This document shows positions 25,617-34,594 of a stretch of DNA of 64,000 bases, in pieces. Each line of letters starts with the position of its first letter. Within the stretch, counting starts at the first letter, position 1. A program made the translations under genes and the position numbers. The notes beneath the pieces are model-generated. The model saw nothing but the letters and a program-made list of their open reading frames with translations. It did no database searches and had not been told where the DNA came from. Origin of the DNA: Paraconexibacter antarcticus (GTDB lineage: Bacteria > Actinomycetota > Thermoleophilia > Solirubrobacterales > Solirubrobacteraceae); the NCBI RefSeq assembly GCF_024220175.1, contig NZ_CP098502.1, positions 3,848,514 through 3,912,513 of the forward strand. Direction: 5' to 3'.

Positions 25617-26692
25617 ATGACCTCCCGCAGGTCCCGGTTCGCCTCGTAGACGACGACCTGGCGCTTGGCTCCGTTGCCACGCTCGATGAGGTCGGTGATG
25701 GCGTTCAGGTCGTCGCCGGACCCGAGGTCCTCGGCGTGGCCGCGGAGGCGGTCGCGCAGGCGGCGGGCCAGGGCCCGGGCGGAGACCTTCTCGGCGAGGG
25801 GCAGGTCGACGAGCTCGGCGTCCATGCCGTGGCGCGCGGCGAGCCACTTGTTTTCGTCGAGCATCTGCCACTGCACGTCGGCGAGCGGCTGCCCGGAGTC
25901 GTAGTGCTCGGCGAGCTCCTTGACCATCGCCTGGATGAGGGCGGCGAGGCCGAGCGTGTGCTCGACGCGGGTCTGCGCGTCGCAGGCGCGGATCTCGACG
26001 GTGCCGAAGCGCGGATGCGGGCGCACGTCGTACCAGAGGTACGTGTAGTCCTCCATCACCCCGGAGCGGATCATGAAGTCGATCTCCGAGCAGTAGTGCT
26101 GCCAGTCGGCGTAGCGCGGCGGGATGCCGACACGCGGGAAGGCGCGGAAGATCGGCGTGCGGCTCGACATGAGGCCGGTCCCCGCGCCGCGCCAGAACGG
26201 GGAGTTCGCGCTGAGGGCCTGGAGGATCGGCACATGGACGCGCATGCCGTTGGCGACGTGGATCGCCTTGTCCGGGTCGTCGACGGCGACGTGGACGTGG
26301 AGCCCGAAGATGAGCTCCTGGCGGGCGACGAACCGCAGCGCGTCGATGAGGTCCTGGTACCGGGGACGCGCGACGATGCGCTGGTCCTCCCACATGGCGA
26401 ACGGGTGCGTGCCGGCCGAGCCGATGAGCAGCCCTTTCGAGGCCGCCGTGTCGCGGACCTGCGCGCGCAGGCGGCGCAGCTGCACCCCGGCCTCGACCGT
26501 GTTGCGCGCGGGATGGGTCGCGATCTCGAGCACGGACTCCATGAGCTCGGGCTTGATCTCGCCGTCGGTGGCCGCCTCGAGCAGCGACTCGATCGCGTTG
26601 CTGAGGTCGAAGCTCGCGGCGTCCACGATCATCAGCTCCTCCTCGATGCCGATCGTGTAGGCGTCGCGGCCCGCAGAGAACGCGTGGTCCAT
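25586..26692 (-). CDS. YbdK-type carboxylate-amine ligase (glutamate-cysteine ligase family 2)
   Basis: 368-residue ATP-dependent ligase of the GCS2 family. The N-terminal [10 protein letters not shown] is the substrate/metal signature. [14 protein letters not shown] holds conserved histidines, and [16 protein letters not shown] is also conserved. Family members join an amine to the gamma-carboxyl of glutamate. Actinobacterial versions can act as weak glutamate-cysteine ligases, but the true substrate is often unknown. The ATG at 26692 directly precedes conserved sequence. The 3' end is embedded in the 59-bp repeat array. It is divergent from the aldolase gene. Confidence 0.88.
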   Translation of the reverse strand: MDHAFSAGRDAYTIGIEEELMIVDAASFDLSNAIESLLEAATDGEIKPELMESVLEIATHPARNTVEAGVQLRRLRAQVRDTAASKGLLIGSAGTHPFAMWEDQRIVARPRYQDLIDALRFVARQELIFGLHVHVAVDDPDKAIHVANGMRVHVPILQALSANSPFWRGAGTGLMSSRTPIFRAFPRVGIPPRYADWQHYCSEIDFMIRSGVMEDYTYLWYDVRPHPRFGTVEIRACDAQTRVEHTLGLAALIQAMVKELAEHYDSGQPLADVQWQMLDENKWLAARHGMDAELVDLPLAEKVSARALARRLRDRLRGHAEDLGSGDDLNAITDLIERGNGAKRQVVVYEANRDLREVMAEIVAATAP

Positions 26693-26766
26693 TGGTGCGC
26701 AGCTTATGCCCGGACCCGGCGCCCGTCAGACGCCGTGATCCGAACAGCACTCGGTATCGTCCGACT

Positions 26767-27840
26767 ATGACCACAGCCGAGATGTCCAGTTCGCGCCTCG
26801 AGGAGCTCCTCGGCGACGACGCTTCCTCCCTCCTCGACCACCAGTGCACGACGGTCGCCGCCGCCGATCTGCACCTGCCGGGACCCGACTTCATCGACCG
26901 GGTGTGGCTCGACTCCGACCGCTCGTCGCAGGTCCTGCGCAACCTGGCTGCGATCCGTGACGCTGGCCGGCTCGGCGGCACCGGCTACGTGTCGATCCTC
27001 CCGGTCGATCAGGGCATCGAGCACTCGGGCGCCGCGTCCTTCGCGCCGAACCCCATCTACTTCGACCCCGAGAACATCGTGAAGCTCGCGATCGAGGGCG
27101 GCTGCAACGCGGTGGCGTCGACGCTCGGCGTCCTCGGCGCGGTCTCGCGCAAGTACGCGCACAAGATCCCGTTCGTCGTGAAGCTCAACCACAACGAGTC
27201 CCTCTCGCTGCCCGAGACGTACGACCAGATCATGTTCTCGTCGGTCCAGCGCGCGTACGACCTCGGCGCCGTCGCCGTCGGCGCGACCATCTACTTCGGG
27301 TCGCCCGAGTCCGACCGCCAGATCGTCGAGGTCGCGCGGGCGTTCGAGGAGGCCCACCGTCTCGGCATGGCGACGATCCTCTGGTGCTACCTGCGTAACT
27401 CGGGCTTCAAGGTCGACGGCGTCGACTACCACACCGCCGCGGACCTCACGGGTCAGGCGAACCACCTCGGCGTGACGATCGAGGCGGACATCATCAAGCA
27501 GAAGCTGCCCGAGCTGAACGGCGGCTTCAACGCGATCAAGGTCGGCAAGACGCACCCGCTCGTGTACGAGAAGCTCACGACGGACCACCCGATCGACCTC
27601 ACCCGCTACCAGCTCATCAACTGCTACATGGGCCGCGCGGGCCTCATCAACTCCGGCGGCGCGTCGGCCGGCGAGACCGACCTCACCGAGGCCGTCAAGA
27701 CCGCCGTCATCAACAAGCGCGCGGGCGGCACCGGCCTCATCTCCGGCCGCAAGGCGTTCCAGCGACCGATGGACGAGGGCATCGGCCTGCTGAACGCGAT
27801 CCAGGACGTCTACCTCAACGAGGCCGTCACCATCGCGTAG
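26767..27840 (+). CDS. fbaB: Class I fructose-bisphosphate aldolase, DhnA/FbaB type
   Basis: 357-residue aldolase interconverting fructose-1,6-bisphosphate with DHAP and glyceraldehyde-3-phosphate in glycolysis/gluconeogenesis. The archaeal-bacterial class I type is recognised by [22 protein letters not shown] and [10 protein letters not shown]. The probable Schiff-base lysine region is [22 protein letters not shown] and [11 protein letters not shown] form the phosphate site. ATG at 26767 chosen since the upstream frame is not conserved. A weak hairpin plus T-rich stretch follows at 27892-27923. Confidence 0.9.
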   Translation: MTTAEMSSSRLEELLGDDASSLLDHQCTTVAAADLHLPGPDFIDRVWLDSDRSSQVLRNLAAIRDAGRLGGTGYVSILPVDQGIEHSGAASFAPNPIYFDPENIVKLAIEGGCNAVASTLGVLGAVSRKYAHKIPFVVKLNHNESLSLPETYDQIMFSSVQRAYDLGAVAVGATIYFGSPESDRQIVEVARAFEEAHRLGMATILWCYLRNSGFKVDGVDYHTAADLTGQANHLGVTIEADIIKQKLPELNGGFNAIKVGKTHPLVYEKLTTDHPIDLTRYQLINCYMGRAGLINSGGASAGETDLTEAVKTAVINKRAGGTGLISGRKAFQRPMDEGIGLLNAIQDVYLNEAVTIA

Positions 27841-27891
27841 GACCTCCCCGCTTCGCGACGGCTTCGTGCCGATTGCGCGACGGCCGTGTGA

Positions 27892-27923
27892 CGCCGGGCG
27901 ATCTTCGCCTGGCGTTGCTGTTT
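27892..27923 (+). terminator. Weak hairpin between aldolase and nuclease genes
   Basis: CGCCGGGCGA and TCGCCTGGCG pair around a 3-nt loop and are followed by TTGCTGTTT. It abuts the nuclease start codon at 27925, so it might attenuate rather than fully terminate. Confidence 0.4.
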
Positions 27924-27924
27924 C

Positions 27925-28527
27925 ATGGCGACGATGAGCACCCGCAGCGCCGTCCTCTGGCTCGCCGTCCTCGGGACCCTCGCGGTGGCCGGCGGACTGC
28001 TTGGGGGTGGGTCGGGGTCGGGGTCGGGCGGGGCGTCGGGCTCGAGCGGCAGCACGGCGGACGGGGCGGCAAGCGCCCGCGGCGGCCTCGACGCGGCGGC
28101 CGGGGCGACGCTGCGCGCCCGGGTGATCCGCGTCGTGGACGGGGACACCGTGAAGGTCAGCGCGGGCGGCCGCGAGGACACGGTCCGCTACATCGGCATC
28201 GACACGCCCGAGTCCGTGAAACCCGACACGCCGGTCCGCTGCTTCGGCAAGGAGGCGAGCGCCCGCAACGAGGAGCTCGTCGACGGGCGGACGGTGCGGC
28301 TCGTCGTCGGCGCCGAGGCCCGCGACCGCTACGGGCGCCTGCTCGCCTACGTCTACCCCGACGGCGCCGGCACGTCGGTGAACGAGACGCTCGCCGCCGA
28401 GGGCTACGCACGGACGCTCACGATCAGGCCGAACGACCGCTACGCGCCGGTGTTCAGCGCGCGGGTCCGGGCGGCCCAGGCCGCGGGCCGCGGCCTCTGG
28501 GGTGCGTGCCGTGACAGCTTCGGATGA
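27925..28527 (+). CDS. Thermonuclease (staphylococcal nuclease homologue)
   Basis: 200 residues. A signal or anchor helix (residues 8-26) and a Gly/Ser-rich spacer precede an SNase domain. The domain has VIRVVDGDTVKV, RYIGIDTPES with the catalytic Asp and Glu, and RDRYGRLLAYVY with the active-site Arg. The end QAAGRGLWGAC is typical. It should be an exported, Ca2+-dependent nuclease acting on DNA and RNA outside the membrane. ATG at 27925; an internal ATG at 27934 would give the same signal. Its stop nearly touches the next gene's upstream region. Confidence 0.88.
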   Translation: MATMSTRSAVLWLAVLGTLAVAGGLLGGGSGSGSGGASGSSGSTADGAASARGGLDAAAGATLRARVIRVVDGDTVKVSAGGREDTVRYIGIDTPESVKPDTPVRCFGKEASARNEELVDGRTVRLVVGAEARDRYGRLLAYVYPDGAGTSVNETLAAEGYARTLTIRPNDRYAPVFSARVRAAQAAGRGLWGACRDSFG

Positions 28528-28598
28528 ACCACGACATCACGTCGCACCAGCCCCGCACGGTCCGGGCCGGCGACATAATCCTCTACGCTTCTGAGGCC

Positions 28599-28838
28599 GT
28601 GGGCGTCCGTCAAAGCCTTCATCAGCTGGAACAGGCCTTCGTCGAGGAGACGCTCGCCGACCGCCAGCGCGCGGAGCGTCTGCAGCGGCAGATCGAGTTG
28701 CGGGGCCGCAAGCGCGAGCTCGACAAGGTCCACAAGAAGGGGTCCTTCCGCTTCGTCGTGCTGTGTCTCGTCCTCGTCCTGACCGCCGTCCTCGTAACGG
28801 TCGCGATGTTCGAGACGCTGTACTTCGTGATGGGCTGA
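28599..28838 (+). CDS. Small coiled-coil membrane protein
   Basis: 79 residues from a GTG at 28599. Residues 1-45 are strongly charged and heptad-like (FVEETLADRQRAERLQRQIE), a coiled coil. One transmembrane helix follows (FVVLCLVLVLTAVLVTVAMF), with a short exterior end. An ATG at 28524 that overlaps the nuclease stop is also in frame, but the extra 25 codons include an ATA and look like promoter DNA (CATAAT at 28574). I do not recognise a family. It is convergent with csrA. A link to cell division or flagella is possible but not shown. Confidence 0.65.
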   Translation: MGVRQSLHQLEQAFVEETLADRQRAERLQRQIELRGRKRELDKVHKKGSFRFVVLCLVLVLTAVLVTVAMFETLYFVMG

Positions 28839-28872
28839 CGGCCGGTCGGCCGACGCCGCGGGACGGCTGGGC

Positions 28873-29124
28873 TCAGGCCTCGCCGAGCTTCGACAGCGCC
28901 TCGTCGACCTCGCCGCGGAAGGTCTTGCCGCCCCCGCTGACGCTGTGCCCGACGCCCCCGCGCTCCTCCTGGATCTCCAAGTAGACCTCCTTGCGGAACA
29001 CCGGCACGTCGCGCGGCGCCTGGATCCCGATGCGGACCTTCTCACCCATGATCGAGAGGACCGACACCTCGATGTCGTCGCCGATCATGATGCTCTGGTT
29101 GGACTTGCGTGTCAGAACGAGCAT
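28873..29124 (-). CDS. csrA: Carbon storage regulator CsrA
   Basis: 83-residue RNA-binding protein that blocks or stabilises target mRNAs at GGA hairpins. The N-terminal strand [20 protein letters not shown] and the core [20 protein letters not shown] hold the RNA-contacting residues (L4, R6 and R44-region RKEVY). The C-terminal tail is about 20 residues longer than the shortest CsrA forms and acidic. In Gram-positive bacteria csrA is usually linked to flagellar genes and FliW; none is adjacent here. Together with a chemoreceptor elsewhere in the window it points to a motile organism. Confidence 0.93.
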   Translation of the reverse strand: MLVLTRKSNQSIMIGDDIEVSVLSIMGEKVRIGIQAPRDVPVFRKEVYLEIQEERGGVGHSVSGGGKTFRGEVDEALSKLGEA

Positions 29125-29335
29125 TGCGGTGAGCTGCCTCTCCCGTGTCCCAGGGCCTCGTGTGCGACCGACGGACGTCTTGTGTGCCTGGCGGGTGCTG
29201 CGCCGACGGCGAGCGAACCGCGGACGCCCCTACGCGTCCTCGTCACCGCCGGTCGGCCCTCATGCTGCCAGGTTGTCGCCCGGCGCGCCACCGACGGGCG
29301 GGTTTACAGCACATTCGTATAGGGTCGTCGTCGAT

Positions 29336-29920
29336 ATGGCCCGTCGTTCTCTGCGTCCCCACCTCAACCAGATCCGCACCTGGGTGCAGCAAGGACGCAC
29401 CGATGCGTGGATTGCTCACCAGCTGGAGGTGACCGTCCAGCAGATCGATGCGTTCAAGCGCGAGAACGAGCTCGTTCCCGGCGCTTCCGTCGACGGCGGC
29501 CCGGCCGCCGATTTCGACGACGAGATCGACCTGCGCGCCCAGGACGACGAGCTCATCGCCGCCGAGCTGGAGCGTGCCGAGGCCGAGCGCCTCGCGAAGG
29601 AAGCCGAGGAGGCCGAGCGCCTCGCGGCGGAGGCGGCCGAGCGTGCCGCTCGCGGCGAGGAGGAGCCCGACGACGAGGCTCCCCGCCGTCGCGGCCGTCG
29701 CGGCGGGCGTGGACGCGGCCGCAAGAAGTCGACGGGTCCCCTCGAGGGCACCTTCGACCACGGCGACGAGGGCTACGGGCTGTGGCTCGACCCCGAGGTC
29801 GCCGACAACCCGATCTACGCCGAGCACTGGGCCGGCCACCGCGCCGTCGTCGTGACCGTCGAGGAGGATCAGATCGTGATCCGCCGCGCCGGGGACGACG
29901 CCTCCGACGACGAGGAGTAG
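29336..29920 (+). CDS. Acidic/arginine-rich protein with helix-turn-helix-like N-terminus
   Basis: 194 residues. The first 45 (LNQIRTWVQQGRTDAWIAHQ, then LEVTVQQIDAFKRENEL) resemble a helix-turn-helix. A long Glu/Ala charged helix follows at about 65-115, then a basic R/G patch (RRRGRRGGRGRGRKK) that looks RNA-binding. A C-terminal domain of about 60 residues with aromatic character ends in an acidic tail. The family is unknown to me. The candidate -10 GTATAG lies just before the ATG at 29336. It is divergent from csrA, and both may act on RNA, but that link is inference. Confidence 0.75.
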   Translation: MARRSLRPHLNQIRTWVQQGRTDAWIAHQLEVTVQQIDAFKRENELVPGASVDGGPAADFDDEIDLRAQDDELIAAELERAEAERLAKEAEEAERLAAEAAERAARGEEEPDDEAPRRRGRRGGRGRGRKKSTGPLEGTFDHGDEGYGLWLDPEVADNPIYAEHWAGHRAVVVTVEEDQIVIRRAGDDASDDEE

Positions 29921-29925
29921 CGGCG

Positions 29926-29950
29926 GGGCGGGCGTCGCCCGCCCGGTCTT
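29926..29950 (+). terminator. GC-rich hairpin after the acidic/arginine-rich gene
   Basis: GGGCGGGCG and CGCCCGCCC arms followed by GGTCTTCCC, a few bases beyond the stop. Confidence 0.45.
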
Positions 29951-30141
29951 CCCGCGTGGCGCACCGGGCGGGGGCCGGCGCTGGGCAGTTCGTCCGCCTT
30001 CGCAGCCACGCTGCCGGCGCTTACGGCGGCGGAGACGGCGGATGGGCGTCGCCGGAGAGGTTCGTCGCCGGCGTGCTACTCGATGTGTCCATGTGACATT
30101 CTGCGTCTCACACCGGCTGCCCGGGCGGGATAGCGCGCCGA

Positions 30142-30480
30142 TCAGGCGTCGTCGGTCTCGAGCTCGATGCGACGACCGCCCGCGAAGTCCTGGGCCTCGC
30201 GGACGTAGCGGTAGAAGGTCGCGTCGGCGACGATGCGCTCATCCCACGCCCACGGTGCGCCCGGGGCGGTGGCGACCGCCATGTCGAGGCACCAGCTCGT
30301 CCCCCGGTCGTAGAGCTCGACGAGCTCGTCGGTCGTGAAGGTGCCGCCGAGGCGGCGGCGCAGCTCCGCGAGAAGGACCTCGCAGACGCGGTCGACGGCG
30401 ATGCGCTTGGCCCCCTCGACGCGGCCGAGGAGGTCGTCGCCGGCGCGCCATTGCTGGTAGGCGAGGTCGAAGCTGCTCAC
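30142..30480 (-). CDS. Conserved hypothetical protein
   Basis: 112 residues from a GTG at 30480. Mixed helical domain (SFDLAYQQWRAGDDLLGRVE, then CEVLLAELRRRLGGTFTTDE) with a single Cys-Leu-Asp-Met segment in the middle and an acidic end. No signal or membrane segment. I do not recognise the family. It lies just downstream of the ftsB-like gene on the same strand, so it is probably the last gene of the eno-ftsB transcript. Confidence 0.7.
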   Translation of the reverse strand: MSSFDLAYQQWRAGDDLLGRVEGAKRIAVDRVCEVLLAELRRRLGGTFTTDELVELYDRGTSWCLDMAVATAPGAPWAWDERIVADATFYRYVREAQDFAGGRRIELETDDA

Positions 30481-30521
30481 GGCGCCCGACGGTAGCAAGC
30501 GCGCCGCCCGGCGCGGCCGGC

Positions 30522-30938
30522 CTACGGGCCCTTGGGCAGCCCGCGCACGACGAACGGCCGCTCGCCGGGGCGCACCATGCCGAGCCGGCGCGCCTCCTTC
30601 TCGAGCGTCCCCTTCGACTTCAGCGCGGCGCGACGACCGCGGAGGCGGGCGTTCTCGTGCTCGAGGCGGACGACCTCGTTGTGGCGCGCGGCGGCCTCGT
30701 GGCGCGTGGCCCAGTAGGAGTGCAGCGGGCCGATGAAGAGGCCGACGATCCCGATGAGGACGAGCAGCAGTGCGGTCCGTCCCACCCGGTCCCAGCGGAT
30801 GCCCCGGCCGGCCTGGGCCGCGCGGGCGCCGGCGGCGCTTCGGCCGGGCGGGGAGCGGACGGGCCGCACCGGCGGACGCGTCGTCCGCGGTCCCGGGGGC
30901 GGGACGTGCGGGGTGGAGCGTCGAGGGGCGGCGGCCAT
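30522..30938 (-). CDS. ftsB: Septum formation initiator FtsB/DivIC-like protein
   Basis: 138 residues. A Pro/Arg-rich cytoplasmic N-terminus of about 50 residues precedes one transmembrane helix (ALLLVLIGIVGLFIGPLHSY). A coiled coil follows (NEVVRLEHENARLRGRRAAL) and a conserved end (KEARRLGMVRPGERPFVV). This is the DivIC/FtsB architecture that links FtsL and FtsQ in the divisome. Placement after eno is the classic actinobacterial order. The ATG at 30938 is chosen, as it starts the MAAAPRRS sequence; upstream lies repeat DNA. Confidence 0.85.
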   Translation of the reverse strand: MAAAPRRSTPHVPPPGPRTTRPPVRPVRSPPGRSAAGARAAQAGRGIRWDRVGRTALLLVLIGIVGLFIGPLHSYWATRHEAAARHNEVVRLEHENARLRGRRAALKSKGTLEKEARRLGMVRPGERPFVVRGLPKGP

Positions 30939-31014
30939 CCGCTTGCCATTCGGCCTGCCGTCCCCGTCTCCTCCCCCGTCTCGGCGGATGCACCACCCCA
31001 CCCGCCCCGACGCC

Positions 31015-31173
31015 GTCCATTTCCCGCGAGCAGAGTCGGGGGAAATGGACGGGCTCACCTTCAGGGTCTGCACGACGTCCATTTCCTACGAGCAGAGTCG
31101 GGGGAATGGACGGGCTCACCTTCGGGGCCTGCGCGACGTCCATTTCCCGCGACCAGGCTCGGGGGAAATGGAC
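31015..31173. repeat. Three tandem 61-62 bp units, each with an 11-bp palindrome
   Basis: Units start with GTCCATTTCC at 31015, 31077 and 31138. In the first and third, GTCCATTTCCC pairs perfectly with GGGAAATGGAC at 31040-31050 and 31163-31173; the second has lost one A. Each is followed by GGGCTCAC. They occupy the space between eno and ftsB and could act as RNA stem-loops in the shared transcript. Confidence 0.88.
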
Positions 31174-31194
31174 GGGCTCACGTTTGGGGGGTGC

Positions 31195-32520
<1,326 letters not shown>

Positions 32521-33303
32521 TCAGGGCCGCTCGGCGCCGTCCTGCAGCATGGTGCGGGCGTAGAGCTGGAGCTTCTGCTCCTCGGTGAGCTCGGCCCAGG
32601 TCAGCCCCTCGGCGACGGCCAGCGCCTCGGCGGCCTCGACGCCGCCGCGGTAGCGCGTGGCGGACGCGCGGAGCGACAGCTCCGGGTCGACCTTGAGCTT
32701 GCGCGCGATGTCGACGACGGCGAAGAGCAGGTCCCCGACCGCGGTGAACGCCGCGTCGCGGTCGGAGTCGACGGCGCGCAGCGTCGTGAGGGCGGTCTCG
32801 GCGACGTCGTAGGGGACGCTGTGCACGTCGAGCCCCGCCGTGGCGGCGCGGCGCTGGACCTTGCGGGCGTACAGCGGCCCGGGGAGGTTCTCGGGGACCT
32901 CGCCGAAGATGCCCGGCTCGCGGCCGGCCTCCGTCTGCTTGATCGCGTCCCAGTTGCGCAGGACCTCGCCGGCGGACTGCACCTCGACGTCCCCGAAGAT
33001 GTGGGGGTGGCGGCTGATGAGCTTCTGCCGCACGTGCTCGGCGACGTCGGCGAGCGAACCCGCCCCGCGCTCTTCGAGCAGCAGCGACAGGAAATGGACC
33101 TGGAAGAGGACGTCCCCGAGCTCGTCGAGGAGCTTGCCGTCGTCGCCCGCGTTCGCGGCGTCCGCGAGCTCGTAGGCCTCCTCGAGCGTGTGCGGGACGA
33201 TCGAGCGTTCGTCCTGCTCGCGGTCCCACGGGCACTCGACCCGCAGGCGGCGCGTCAGCTCGTCGAGCGCCTGGACGGCGGCGCCTGCGTTTTCCGCGCT
33301 CAC
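32521..33303 (-). CDS. mazG: Nucleoside triphosphate pyrophosphohydrolase MazG
   Basis: 260 residues, two MazG domains. The first has LRVECPWDREQDERSIVPHT and LEEAYELADAAN, with the Mg-binding EExxE/D pattern and LLDELGDVLFQVHF. The second covers about residues 155-235 (AVGDLLFAVVDIARKL). The enzyme hydrolyses non-canonical NTPs to NMP and PPi and can lower ppGpp levels. GTG at 33303 gives SAENAGAAVQ; the upstream frame is not conserved. It lies between the PpiC-type foldase and eno, as in most actinobacteria. Confidence 0.9.
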   Translation of the reverse strand: MSAENAGAAVQALDELTRRLRVECPWDREQDERSIVPHTLEEAYELADAANAGDDGKLLDELGDVLFQVHFLSLLLEERGAGSLADVAEHVRQKLISRHPHIFGDVEVQSAGEVLRNWDAIKQTEAGREPGIFGEVPENLPGPLYARKVQRRAATAGLDVHSVPYDVAETALTTLRAVDSDRDAAFTAVGDLLFAVVDIARKLKVDPELSLRASATRYRGGVEAAEALAVAEGLTWAELTEEQKLQLYARTMLQDGAERP

Positions 33304-33355
33304 CGACCGCAGAGTACCGGCGCGGGCCGCCACACGGCGGCCCGCGCGCAGCGGC

Positions 33356-34573
33356 TTACGGGGTCGTCGTCGTGGTCGGCGGCGCCGTCTGCACGGGCGG
33401 CGTCGTCGTCTGCGGCGTCGCGGTCGTCGCGGCGGTCGACGTCGTCTTCGTCTTCGGCGCGTTCTTGCAGTCCTGCGTCACGTACCCGTCGCGGCACTCC
33501 GTCTTGCCCTTCCACTTCTTGCGGAAGTTCTTGACGAACGTGTCGAGGGCGGTCTGCTGGTTCTGCGAGGCGAGCAGCTGCTTGATCGTCGGCGTCGCGT
33601 CCTTCAGCGACTGCTGCGTCTTCGGCGTGATCTTCTGGACCTTGAAGATGTAGTACCCGAAGTTCGTCTTGATCGGGCCGACGAGCTTGCCCTTCGGCGC
33701 GGCGAACACCGCGTCGTCGAGCGCCTTCTCCTGCTGGCCCTTGGCGACCGCGAGCAGGACTCCGCCCTGGCTCTTGGAGGCCTGGTCGACCGAGAGCGCC
33801 TTCGCGACCTTCCCGAAGCTCTCCCCCGACTTCACGCGGGCGAGCGCCTTCTGGGCGTCCGCGGCGGTCTTCGTGAGGATGATCCGCAGGTCACGGCGCT
33901 CGGGCTGCGCGAAGCGGGCCTTGTTCTTGTTGTAGTAGGCCGCGATCTGCGCGGGCGTGACGGTGTCCTTGCCCTTCGTGATCTTCGTGCGCAGCTTGTT
34001 GGAGAGCGTGTCGAGCTTCACGCGGAAGAGCAGGTCGTTGAGCGTCATGCCGGACGAGGCGAGGAACTTCTGGAAGTCCGTCTCCTTGGGGAACGACTGC
34101 TTCTTCGTCGTCTGGAACTGCTTCTGGACCTCCTTGTCGGTGACCTTGACGCCCTGGTCGGCCGCCTCACCGGAGATCCACTCGGAGGAGATGAGGAACT
34201 GCAGCACCTGGTCGCGCAGCTGCTCGTACTCGGTCTTGCACTGAGTCTTGAACTGCGTGACGGTCTGCTCGGGCTGGCCCTTGGCCGGCTTCGGCGCGGT
34301 CTTCTTCTTGTTCGCGATGCAGGCCGTGAACTTCGGCGGATCCGGGATCGTCACCTTCGGCTTGCGGCCCTGGGCCGCCGCCGTCGGGTCCGACGCGCCC
34401 TGCGAGGAGATCGCGGCGATCTGGAGCCAGTGGGCGAAGGTCGTCTTCTTGATCGTCGAGTCGCCGACCTTGACGACGGCATCACCGGGGATGCCCCCAC
34501 CTCCGCAGGCGGCCAGGGTGAGCGTGACCACAAAAAAGGCGCACAGCGCCGAGAACGAACGAGTTTTGCTCAT
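33356..34573 (-). CDS. Lipoprotein peptidyl-prolyl isomerase (PrsA/SurA-like)
   Basis: 405 residues. The signal ends in a lipobox (TLTLAACGGG), so Cys22 should be lipidated and the protein tethered outside the membrane. A SurA N-terminal helical domain holds about residues 30-215. A PpiC parvulin domain covers about 225-320 (RIILTKTAADAQKALARVKS, then FGYYIFKVQKIT). The end is a Thr/Pro-rich tail. It should assist folding of exported proteins. It is rich in Lys and Gln, in contrast to cytoplasmic neighbours. It is next to mfd and probably in the same operon. Confidence 0.88.
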   Translation of the reverse strand: MSKTRSFSALCAFFVVTLTLAACGGGGIPGDAVVKVGDSTIKKTTFAHWLQIAAISSQGASDPTAAAQGRKPKVTIPDPPKFTACIANKKKTAPKPAKGQPEQTVTQFKTQCKTEYEQLRDQVLQFLISSEWISGEAADQGVKVTDKEVQKQFQTTKKQSFPKETDFQKFLASSGMTLNDLLFRVKLDTLSNKLRTKITKGKDTVTPAQIAAYYNKNKARFAQPERRDLRIILTKTAADAQKALARVKSGESFGKVAKALSVDQASKSQGGVLLAVAKGQQEKALDDAVFAAPKGKLVGPIKTNFGYYIFKVQKITPKTQQSLKDATPTIKQLLASQNQQTALDTFVKNFRKKWKGKTECRDGYVTQDCKNAPKTKTTSTAATTATPQTTTPPVQTAPPTTTTTP

Positions 34574-34594
34574 GTCCCTCGGGATGGTACGGAT

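Noticed and set aside
31015-31173. CRISPR array or transposon ends between eno and ftsB
   Set aside because: The sequence between palindromes is also repeated, so there are no spacers; no transposase or target duplication is seen.
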